This document shows, piece after piece, positions 54,478 to 64,000 of a DNA stretch of 64,000 nt (position 1 is its first letter; each line of letters begins with the position of its first letter). A program made the translations under genes and the position numbers. Source of the stretch: Hyaloraphidium curvatum (Eukaryota; Monoblepharomycota; Hyaloraphidiomycetes; Hyaloraphidiales; Hyaloraphidiaceae). The stretch lies in the NCBI GenBank assembly GCA_025558095.1, contig JAIVFI010000003.1, forward strand, positions 186,001 to 250,000, in the 5' to 3' direction. The notes beneath the pieces were generated by a model. It did not search any database and was not told the origin of the DNA. It saw only the letters and a list, made by a program, of their open reading frames with translations.

Positions 54478-56811
54478 AGGGTTGGCCCAAGCCGCTCTCG
54501 CTGCGCCTGTTGGCAGATGCCGCTGCGGTCATGGAGGTGCTGCATGCGGTGGGCGTCGTTCACTCCGACCTCAAGGCCGACAACGTGCTCGTGTCGCTCG
54601 AGGCTTCCGGCAACCCCGTGGGCAGGATCGCCGACTTCGGCATCTCGAAGCTGCGCACGCGGATCCAAGACAGCAAGGGGAATAAGGGCTACGAGTACAA
54701 GGGGGTTTACGGGGCAACAGTACGGTTCGCGCCGCCCGAGTTCTTTGACCAGGAGCCGATGGGGAGGCAGTCGGACGTGTGGACTTTTGGCATGATGTGC
54801 TACCAGGTCTTTTCGGGTGGAAGGGATCCGTACGAGGACCTCAATTCGCCGGCGGCGGTTTATTTCAACGCGGTTGCACGATCTTGGAGCCCGTAATCTG
54901 ACGAGGTTTCCCGCTTCAGGTGATGAGAGCCATCTTTACGGGCCAACGGCCCTCGCGGCCATCCGATATCCCGAATGCGATATGGAGCCTTGTGGAGCAA
55001 TGCTGGAGAGAGGAACGCTCGGAGAGACCGACCATGGCCGAGCTTGCCGAAGCTTTGCACAAGGAAGCCGGGGTTGGCGGCAGGCAACCTCCGGAGCAGC
55101 CGGCCTCACCCGCATCGCCCCCTGCCGAGGCCGAGCGGCAGAGGAACCATGCAGCGCAGCGGGCCGCGCAGCAGCGGCAACGTGAAGCCGACGAAGCTGA
55201 AGCACGCAGGAGGCAGCAGCAACTCGAGGATGACGCCCGGTTGCGAAGGGAACAGGACGCGGAGCTGGCCCGTCGGCTCGAGGAGCTGCGCGCGCGGGAG
55301 CAGGAGGTGGAGCGCTTGCGGCAGCGCGAGGCCGAAAAGGCCGAAGCCCGCAGGAAGCAGCAGCAGCTCGAAGACGACGCTCGGATGCAACGGGAACAGG
55401 AAGCGAAACGGCTTGAGGAACTGAGAGTGCGGGAGCAGGAGGCGGAAAGGGTGCGGCAGCGCCAAGCAGAAGAGGCCGAAGCCCGCAGGAGGCAGCAGCA
55501 GCTCGAGAACGACGCCCGGGTGCGGCGGGAACAGGAGGCGGAGCTGGCCCGTCGGCTCAAGGAGCTGAGGGTGCGGGAGCAGGAGGCGGAACGCAAGATG
55601 GCCGAGGCCGAGGAGAGGGCCAAGCAGGCGCGGGGTAACAGGGGGAAGGACCCCGCAATCATCGCCGACTCTTCTCCGCATCCAGCTGCCAGTGAATCCA
55701 TCTCCACCTTGCTTTCGGATCCTGGCCTCGCACAGCTTCGGGTGGACCAATCTCAGCTCAGAACTGTCTCTCTTCTCGGACAAGGCTCATTCAGTGACGT
55801 ATGGAAGGGAGTTCTGAACGGGTCACAACCTGTATCCATCAAGAAGATGAAAGCTGGCGTACTTAGCGAACCCAAGGTCCTCGACATCTTTTTCGCGGAG
55901 CTTAAGATTTGGGCTCCTCTTCGGCACCCAAACATATTGTCTCTTTTAGCCTTCAGCTTCAGCGCGAACCCGTTCAGTGCGGATCCCCCAATGCTAGCAG
56001 CGGAGCTCTGTGATGGATCTCTCCGGGATGTGATGGATGCTCGGCGATGGCCACCTGCTTTGGGATGGAAGTTCATCAGGGACGTGGCAAGTGCGTTAGT
56101 TTATCTGCACAACCGTTCCATCCGCCACGGGGATGTGAAGAGCGCGAATATTCTCATCAGTGGGTCCAACTTCGTGGGCATCCAAACCACGTTAACAGGG
56201 CGATTGCAGCTAGGGAAACGGCTCAGCTTTCGGACTTCGGTATCGCCTGTAAGATCTCACCTGACAGGCCCGCAGAATGGCCGGCACTCCTTCCTTCATG
56301 GCCCCAGAGCTGTGGGAGGGTGGTTTCGTGGGCGCTGAAGCCGACGTGTATGCACTTGCCATGACTTGTTGGGAAGTTGCCGAGGAAGGAGAGTTCCCCT
56401 TCATGGTAGGTTGCTGCCAGTGTAGGTTGCCGACCAAGACTGATCTGGATGATAAAGGGCCTCGGTGGATTTTCGGGCATACGGGAAGCTGTTGCCGCCG
56501 GCATACGCCCCAACAGACCAAGTAGCTTGCCCGACAGCCTGTGGAAGCTCATGCAGCAGATGTGGGCCCAGGAACCCGAAGACCGGCCCACTGCGGCCAA
56601 GGTCGTGCAGGAGCTGGATCGGATCCTGCCGGGGTTGGATTGGACACCCAAGGGCACCGGCGGTGCCGCGGTGAGCGCGGGCAACACGGCCGCCTCCACC
56701 GCTGCCCCGGCCGCCGTGAGAGGAGTCAACAAGGCCAACCCAAGCGCCGCCGCGGGCATGGAGCCCCTCGGCAAGAAGGTCGGGGGATTGTTCAAGAAGC
56801 TTTTCAAATAA
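54478..56811 (+). pseudogene. Tandem TKL-type kinase gene with coiled coil; 5'-truncated and probably frameshifted
   Basis: The first kinase domain begins only in its C-lobe: VVHSDLKADNVL, RIADFGISKL, RFAPPEFF, QSDVWTFGMMCYQVF, then a phase-0 intron (54858-54919) and VMRAIFTGQRPSRP, CWREERSERPTMAELAEAL. No Gly loop or VAVK is found upstream. A Gln/Glu/Arg-rich coiled coil of about 170 residues follows (repeating EARRRQQQLEDDARxRREQE). Then comes a second, full kinase: LLGQGSFSDVWKG, PVSIKKMK, RHGDVKSANIL, a 50-base intron, TAQLSDFGIACK, and, only in a shifted frame, AGTPSFMAPELWEG, EADVYALAMTCWEV, then CW-like WAQEPEDRPTAAKVV to the stop at 56811. No intron of normal size repairs the shift near 56260-56280. 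Confidence 0.6.
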
Positions 56812-56997
56812 GGGCCGACCCGAGCAACGGTGATGCGGGGGAACGTAGCTTCGACCTTCACTTTGGGTGATCCACCCTGTCCCATGTTCGCCGCGGAGCT
56901 CGGACGAGGTAGCTCTGGGCTTTGGATACCCTTTGCAAGGAGAAATGAGATTGGTGCCCAGATACCGGATGCGTGTGATCCGCAAGCGCACGAGGCG

Positions 56998-58205
56998 TCA
57001 GGGCTGCGCGCTTGGCGCGGCATCTCCACCCATGTCCTCGCCCGGGAAGAACATCCCCACGGCATTGTCCCACGCCCGCGCGCACACCTCCTCCAACTTC
57101 TCCCCCCTCGACCCCGCCACGGCCGCGGCGACCCACCGCGTCGCCGCGGGCTCGTTCCGCTCCTTCACCATCCTCCCCGCCTCCCACTTCTCCTTCTTTT
57201 TCGCGTCCGCCTTCGCCACCTCGTCCGCGACGAACGGCCACGACGCGTGCGTCCGCCGGATGTCGCACCACGGCGCGTCCGACTCGAGCATGACCCTGTC
57301 CAGCGGCACCGCGCGCACCGTGTCGAGGTTCTCGGGGGTCTTGAGCGAGCACCCGTTGAACCCGATGCACATACCCTCGAGCGCGAGCACCGCCAGGGCT
57401 TCCGCCGGCGGGGCGGTGAAGCTGTGCGCGACGCCGCGCTTCCACTTGGCGCGGTTCCGGGAGAGGATCCGGACAAAGGCGTCCGTGGCGGAGCGGCAGT
57501 GCAGGAACAGCGGGAGGCCCAGCTCGTCCGACAGCGAGAGCTGCAGCTCAAAGTACTTTTCCTGCACCTCGGGCGGGCAGAATTTGGCGCGGTCGGGGTC
57601 GAAGTCGAGGCCGAGCTCGCCGACGGCTACCACCTTGCCCTTTGCGCGGCCGCGCCGGGCGAGGTCGAGCAGGCGGCGGAGGTAGTCCGCGGGGCCGGCG
57701 GGGTGCGCGTCGAATTCGGAACAGCGGGTGGGGTGCACGCCGACGGTCGAGTAGAGGCCGTCTGTCACAGAGGCGTGCGAGGTTCAGTGACTGGTTGGCT
57801 CCCGGGATTGAGGGAAGTCACCGTGCTGCTCGGCAAGTGCCAGCGCCTCCTCCGACTCGGAGAGCGAGCCGCCCGTCACGATCACGCGCTCCACGCCCGC
57901 CGCACGCGCCCGCTCGAGCACCTGGCCAAAGTCGTCTGTGCCCAGGCGGGCAAGGCTACATGAGCTCCGTTCCATGAAACCGTGCAGACCCAAACAGACG
58001 ACGCACCGGGGTGCACGTGCTTCCCGCGGTATATTCCGCGGAAGACGGGGTCCGTCAGGTTCGCGCCGATGTCTGCGCGGCCATCGGGGCAAGAGTCGCC
58101 GCGGGAGGCAGAGTCGCGGAACGCCGCGGGTCAGCGCCGATCGGGGCCGCCGCCGCGCATGCGAGCGAAGTGCCCACCGATGAGGCGTATCCGACGCGCG
58201 GCCAT
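56998..58205 (-). CDS. TATDN1: TatD-type deoxyribonuclease (TATDN1-like)
   Basis: Four exons (58205-58178, 58072-58007, 57935-57822, 57761-56998; introns 105, 71 and 60 bases) give 323 residues. The short first exon (MAARRIRLI) is required to complete LIDIGANLTDPVFRGIYRG, the eukaryotic TATDN1 start. Later motifs: HVHPDDFGQVLERARAAGV, VIVTGGSLSESEEAL, YSTVGVHPTRC, metal ligands in VAVGELGLDFD (Glu), LPLFLHCRSA (His), VAHSFTAP (His) and MLESDAPWCDIRRTH (Asp). The active site is complete for a metal-dependent 3'-5' exonuclease/endonuclease of the amidohydrolase fold, with roles in DNA repair and apoptosis in homologues. It is divergent from the zinc-finger gene (242 bases apart). Confidence 0.9.
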
Positions 58206-58447
58206 GTTTTCGGCAGCGCGAACGGGACGGGCGGGAGGCCGGGTAGCGGGACGCGTTGTTTGGCGTCTCCAATGCCCGCCTCCCCGACACTCCGAATCAC
58301 GCAGCGCACATCCCCGCCGGCGAGCCATCGGCCGCCGCACACCCGCGCCCGCCGCTTTTGAGAAGCCGTCGAGTGCAGCGGGCGACGGCACGCGGGGTCG
58401 GAGGCACCGCAGAGCGCTCCACAGGCCGCCCCGCGGAGAGCCAAACA

Positions 58448-60269
58448 ATGGGCGGCACCGGCGCCGCCGCGGCCATCGAGCCCGGCCGCGCCGCCGGCAC
58501 GCCCCGATCCTCGCCGCCGCAGCCGTTCCGCATCGACACGGCCGCCGGCCCGCTGCCGCTGCCGCCGCCGGTGCTCTCGCCGACGTCGCGGCTGTACATG
58601 CTCGGCAAGTCGGCCACCGGCCTGTCGGACCTCGACCTGCTGCGCTCGCAGCTGTCGGCGTCGTCAGAGGGCATGGCGCAGGCGCTGTCACCCGTGCGCT
58701 CGTCGTCGTTCGCCGCGCTGTTCGGCGAGGGCCCCGAGGGCCGCGCCGCGACCGAGACGCTGCAGGCCCTGCTGGCGCCCGATCGGGCCTCGGCAGCCGC
58801 GTCGGCGGCGCAGACGCCCAACCCGGGCCATACTGCGCACCACCAGCTCCTCCAGGGGCTGTCGGACGTCGAGATGCGGCCGGCGGACGCGCCCTTCCTT
58901 CAGGGCCTGTCCATCCCGGACCTGTTCGCGGCCCTGCAGGGCCACGCCGGCGAGGGCTCCCCCGATGGAGCGCACAGCGGAGCTCATGGACAGCTCGACG
59001 CCGAGCATGGCTGGATTCCCGACCACGCCGAGCCCCTGCCCCCGCTGCCGACCACCGGCGGCTACACCTACGCCGGGCACCAGCCCGAGGGCCACGACGG
59101 CCCCCGCCAGGAGGGAGTCCTTCCCGTTCTCCTGCAGCACGTCGTCGACGACGGCAACGGCGGCCCCCGCGTCGAGCTCGTCCTCTTCGACCCCAGCACC
59201 GGCGAGTTCGCCGTCGTGCCCCCCGAGCTCGCCGCCGGCCTGCGCTTCGTCAACCCCGCTGATCACCTCGGGGCCCCCGCGGGCGGGGACCCCCATCCCC
59301 ACTCCCACTTTGCCGCGGGCCCGCACGGCCTGATGCCCGTCCCCGAGGGCGAGGAATCCACCTTCTCCGGCTCCCCGCCGCGCCCGCCCTCCCGCCCGGC
59401 CTCGGTCTCCCCCACCCGCCCGCGCAAGCACAAGCCCCGCTCGCGCTCCCTCCAACCCCCACCCTACCCCATCCCGTCGCTGCACGACGCGCAGCAGCAG
59501 CCGCTGTACCCCTCCCGCCCGCTCTTCTCGGAACCCCCGGGCAGCGAGGACGGCTCGGAGTTCGACCCCGCGGCGTACCGCTCCCGCGCCGTCCCCGGGT
59601 CGGCCGACACCACCCCGCGCACGAGCCGCACCTCGTCGCTGGCGAGCGAGCCGGCGGGGAGCAGGGGGAGCAGCCCGGGGAGGGAGCCGCTGCCCGCCGA
59701 GGCGCTCGAGGGGCTGGCGATCGGGCAGAAGCCGAAGAAGGTGTACTACTGCGGGTTCGAGGGGTGCGAGCGGAGCTTCACCACGAGCGGGCACCTTTCG
59801 CGGTACGTGGACGTTGCCGGGGTGCGGCACGCAAGGAAGCTGACCGCTCCTTCCGCGCGCTTCCAGCCACAAGCGCATCCACGTGGGCACCAAATCCTTC
59901 CTCTGCCCCATCCCCGGCTGCCCCTCCTCCTTCTTCCGCTCCGACAACATGATGACGCACTACCGCGTGCACGCGCGCAAGCTCGGCATCCGCGCGCTCG
60001 AGGACGCGCACGCCGTCGCCGGGGGCGAGTACGACGCCGACCTCTCCGCGGCCGGGCTGGACGGCGCGGCGCAGAAGGCCGCGTGGGAGGCGGCGCTGGG
60101 CGTCGCCAAGATGTCGGCCGAGGGGGAGGTCCGGGTTGCCAAGGGCGCGTGGGGGCCGCAGGGGAGCACGGGGAGCCTGATCGGGGACGTGGCGGTGCTG
60201 GCGGGGAGCGTGGAGCCCGCCGGGCCGGGCGGGAGCAAGAGGAAAAGCAAGGGGGCCGCGAGGGCTTGA
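58448..60269 (+). CDS. C2H2 zinc-finger transcription factor (two fungal-type fingers)
   Basis: Exons 58448-59802 and 59867-60269 (64-base intron) give 585 residues. Residues 1-420 are Pro/Ser/Gly-rich with no fold recognised, as in activation regions. A basic stretch (RPRKHKPRSRSLQ, about residues 324-336) may be a nuclear localisation signal. The two fingers sit at about residues 434-495: YYCGFEGCERSFTTSGHLSR joined by the intron to HKRIHVGTKSFLCPIPGC, then PSSFFRSDNMMTHYRVHARK. The intron falls inside finger 1, between its last Arg and the following His. The RSDNM recognition helix resembles fungal stress regulators of the Msn2/4-Nrg class, which bind CCCCT-like sites; that analogy is tentative. 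ATG 58448 follows CAA-rich leader sequence. Confidence 0.82.
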
Positions 60270-60373
60270 TTCGTTTTGGACTGCAGACCCGGCGGGGACC
60301 GGGGGAAAAGCCGCAATTGTAGACCGCTCGCAATCCATCATCTTTTTCGTTGCAATTGGCTACTCATGCAAAC

Positions 60374-61123
<750 letters not shown>

Positions 61124-63264
61124 ATGTCGAAGCGTCATTGGATCATTTCCTACGGGCAGAAGAGCAGGGACGACTTTGCGGGCATCGCGAGCTCCTACTC
61201 GCACCATGACAACGGGTTACGGTTGGCACCAAAGAAACTCTCGATCGGCTCAACCATCCTGCCGGGCGACACCGTCTGGATCGTTCATGACGTCCAGCCT
61301 TTGCCGCCTCAGGATTGGCCCGTGGACGTTGATGCCCGGGGGCCCATCCGGCTGGACTTTCCGCTGTTGGCGGACGCGGTCCTCGTTGGCACGGTCGACC
61401 AAGTCGTCGCAGCCGGTGACGGGAATGGGCCCACTGGGCTTCTTGTAATTCAAGTTCAAGGCGCCTCAGACGATGTGCCGCTGCCGCTATTGCCGGAATT
61501 TGATGAACTTCGCGCCGTACTGGTGTCGGCCTGGAACGAAGGACAGCCAATCGCAATCCGAACGTAAGTGCCATAGTCGTCAGGACGCTACGCGCTAACG
61601 TGTATTGCAGTCCTCTAACACTACTCTTGGCCGCCCCTCGTCCTGGAGAACGTGTTGTTCGTGATATTGCGGCAGAATCAGACGTCGGCACCTTTCGGGA
61701 CCCACACTTTTGGAGGCAAACTCTTGGAAAGCAAGGGAACGTGTCCTACCACGGTCGTGGACTGAAAGATGCGGATATTGCAGCCCTGACTAGAGCTCTT
61801 GAAGGCAATACGTCCCTGGGGAAGATAAACTTGAGCGCCAACAAGTTTGGTGATGAGGGCGTACTCGCTTTAGCCTCATTGCTTCGGAGGAATGCAACAT
61901 TGGAGGATGTACGTCTTGCCAGCAACACCTTCTCGGAGGGAGCTGCAGAGGAGCTCGCAAAGGCATTGTTGGAGAACAGCTCTATTACGGAACTCGAAGT
62001 TCCAAGAGATCATCGCAGGTTGATCAGATCAGCCCTCCATGATAAGAGACGGATCCGTCGGGAAACTTCTTCGACAACATCTGGTTCAGACAGCAGCTCG
62101 ACTGAGTCTGACCATGGACAGCAAAACGACACAAAGGTCCCGCGTACTGCAAAGCAAAATTCTGCTCGACCACGCGCTGGCAATAAGCAGGGCAGTGCTT
62201 CGAAGAATCTGAGCGCCACGAGCGAGCAGTATTGGCGTGGCATTTTGGGCACTCAATCGGATTTGTCACTCCGTGATCGTCGCTTGCAGGATGATGAGGT
62301 GACAGCTCTTGCAAAAGCCTTGGAAACCAACAGTAGACTCCAGAGCTTGAATCTATGCGGGAATCTAATTGGTGATGATGGTGCGCGGGCTTTAGCAAAG
62401 GCATTGCGTTCCAACTCTACCTTAAGGAGTCTGCATTTGAAGGACAACCCGTTCGGTATAGATGGAGCCCGCGCATTGGCAGATGCTTTGAAGGATAATG
62501 GAGCGCTTTCGGTGCTTAACGGGCCCAAGGCACATCGCCAAATCTTCCTTGATGCAATTGGTGGTCCTAGAGGTATTGACCGTGGTGCTGCTGCTGCTAC
62601 TGAAAGTGAAGATTCGGAGCTGGCCTTTGATGATCCGGATAAGGATGCGCCGGAAAGTGAGGACTCGGACATTGCTATGGACGAGCCAGATGAGCTAGAG
62701 CAAGGACATGGAGGGTCGCAATCACAACACTCTTCTTCATCCTGGTCTAGTGGGGCTCAGCAGGTGCCTCTTGCTGTTGTTCCATTCAGGGAACACCTTG
62801 AGGTAACTGTGAAGGAGATTCATGAGGAGTACAAGACATATAAGCGTAGAGAGCGACGTTATCAGCTTGCCTACCGGAGCAAGACAAAGAGCACTTGGAA
62901 TGGCACGATCATTCGGGAGATTGGAGTTCTGACGTTTCCCAAACCAGAGTATGGAACAGTGCCTTTCGACAGAGCAGACTTTCTTGTGGACTTGGGAGCA
63001 TCGGATGCACTGCTTGTGGAGTTCAAAGTGGGCAAGGGGAAACTGAAGCCGAAGGACAAAGACGATTTCATTGGGCAATTGCGGGGATATCTAGATGACG
63101 CAACTAACTTTGGGTGTCTTGAGGCTGGTTTCTCTGGGAACAAGTGGCACGGTTTCGGCCCCGTCTTTCGACCCAGGTTCATTGGAGGCTTCATGGTGCG
63201 TTTTGATAACTCCCAATCGGCCCATGAGCCGGATGTTTATTGGGTTCCCTGGCCGGAGAAATAG
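61124..63264 (+). CDS. LRR protein with C-terminal PD-(D/E)XK (GxxExxY/PDDEXK_3-like) domain
   Basis: Exons 61124-61563 and 61611-63264 (47-base intron) give 697 residues. An N-terminal domain of about 170 residues (MSKRHWIISYGQKSRDDF ...) is not recognised. Two related blocks follow, each starting with a W/R motif (FWRQTLGKQGNVSYHGRGL at about 179; YWRGILGTQSDLSLRDRRL at about 350) and continuing with ribonuclease-inhibitor-type LRRs (SLGKINLSANKFGDEGVLAL; LQSLNLCGNLIGDDGARAL). After an acidic Ser-rich linker, the C-terminal domain reads GTIIREIGVLTFP, FDRADFLVDL, ALLVEFKVGKGKL and FIGQLRGYLDD: the D...ExK...Q layout of GxxExxY-type PD-(D/E)XK proteins (catalytic Asp, Glu-x-Lys and Gln). Base composition is visibly lower in GC than neighbours (28 of 60 at 62401-62460, against 42 of 60 at 59101-59160). 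A sensor-nuclease or effector role is inference. Confidence 0.75.
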
Positions 63265-63318
63265 AGATCCGCGTGCTTGCCCACCCGTTCACCTGGTAAT
63301 GACGTGTTTGCTTGATCA

Positions 63319-64000
63319 CTAGGGGCTGGCGGGGCCAATCGCCTTCTCGTCCCCATCCTCCTCTTTGCCCTCGTCCTCTTGCTGCTGGAGCGGAGGTGCG
63401 CTCTCCTGCGGTTCGCAGTCCGCAGCACCGTCGCCAGCCTCCCGCTCCACGTCTTCCTCCCCATCCCCGTCCTCTTCCCCGCTTCCCTCCCCGTCCTCCT
63501 CCTCCTGCTCGTTCTCCGCGTCCACGTCCATCTTGATGGCCGCCATCTCCACGAGTCCCTCCAAGACCACACGCACGTCCACCGCCAACTCGTTCTCCTC
63601 CTCCGCCCTGCCCAGCCTCCCCGCGGTCCCAGATGACCCGAACGCGCGCTCCACCTCGCGCAAGTCCGAGATCAGCGCGGTGAACTGCGCCTCGTCCCCC
63701 ACCAGGTCGTCGAAGTACGTCCCCAGCCTGCCTTCAGAAGCCATCTCGACCGACCGCGCCATGCGCGACATGAGGGCGCGCAGGGGGAGCAGGTACGACA
63801 GGTACAGTCGCTCATCGTTCAGCACCGCCGAGACGCGGCGCTGGCGCAGGGAGGAGGCGACGGCGCGGAGGGCGAGCGCGTCGCCGGTGCCGGGCGGCGG
63901 GTCGGGGGCGGTTGCGGCTGCGGAGGGTCCGTTTGCCGGGAGCAGCGGGTTGCCGGGAGCGTCCGCAGGAGAGGGCGACGCGACGAGCGGGGATTTCGCG
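63319..64000 (-). CDS. Acidic-tailed protein of unknown function (3' part; runs off the right edge)
   Basis: The minus frame is open from the window edge to a stop at 63319. The visible part has a Pro/Ala-rich segment, then a helical domain (SLRQRRVSAVLNDERLYLSY, LLPLRALMSRMARSVEMASE, GTYFDDLVGDEAQFTALISD, LREVERAFG), and a long Glu/Asp/Gly-rich tail (EQEEEDGEGSGEEDGDGEED). An in-frame ATG just precedes LNDERLYL but the frame and coding character continue upstream, so the true start is outside. It is convergent with the LRR-nuclease gene, only 54 bases away. Family not recognised. Confidence 0.5.
   Translation of the reverse strand, partial: AKSPLVASPSPADAPGNPLLPANGPSAAATAPDPPPGTGDALALRAVASSLRQRRVSAVLNDERLYLSYLLPLRALMSRMARSVEMASEGRLGTYFDDLVGDEAQFTALISDLREVERAFGSSGTAGRLGRAEEENELAVDVRVVLEGLVEMAAIKMDVDAENEQEEEDGEGSGEEDGDGEEDVEREAGDGAADCEPQESAPPLQQQEDEGKEEDGDEKAIGPASP

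Overview
This window is compact, GC-rich nuclear DNA from a eukaryote. Evidence: GT-AG introns of mostly 47-105 bases interrupt most genes (donors often GTGGGT or GTGAGT), there is a spliced histone H3 gene, a complex I accessory subunit, SELENOO, DGAT2, an acetate-transporter-family protein, F-box/LRR proteins, TKL-type kinases and a fungal-style C2H2 regulator. The mix fits an early-diverging (zoosporic or chytrid-like) fungus or a close protist relative best; this is inference, and no species is claimed. Exon joins below were made by hand from splice signals, reading phase and family motifs.

Layout. 1-10.9 kb, mostly plus strand: a 3' end of a membrane protein, NDUFA6, a minus-strand protein of unknown function, a BRCT-Pol X protein that has lost catalytic aspartates, an alpha/beta hydrolase, and a very large double glycosyltransferase. 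10.9-27.6 kb: a head-to-tail minus-strand run (hydrolase, SELENOO, GPR1/FUN34/YaaH transporter, DGAT2, FAXC/metaxin-like protein, two tandem F-box/LRR paralogues, a Cys/His-rich protein, a TKL pseudokinase, a SUEL/LamG lectin) with gaps as short as 83 bases.

27.7-54.0 kb: a giant inverted duplication with arms of about 11.7 kb (27716-39502 and 42376-54036) around a 2.9-kb spacer. Each arm holds one copy of an enormous secreted or surface protein: signal anchor, acidic repeats, six fucolectin-like F5/8C repeats, four Cys-rich GGFCC repeats, a large unrecognised region, amphipathic helices and an AbfB-like C-terminus. The inner 8 kb of the arms is nearly identical and the outer 3.6 kb is clearly diverged, with a sharp switch at 31425/50454. 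The spacer carries an F-box relic, a 58-residue three-exon gene and an intronless methyltransferase.

54.0-64.0 kb: a breakpoint region with a truncated membrane-protein fragment and a damaged tandem-kinase gene, then TATDN1, a two-finger C2H2 regulator, a divergent intron-bearing histone H3 variant, and a low-GC LRR protein ending in a PD-(D/E)XK (GxxExxY-type) nuclease-like domain. An acidic protein runs off the right edge.

Taken together, glycan synthesis (GT32-LamG-GT2) and glycan binding (SUEL lectin, two giant lectin-like proteins) dominate the accessory content and suggest cell-surface or cell-wall biology. The rest is housekeeping.
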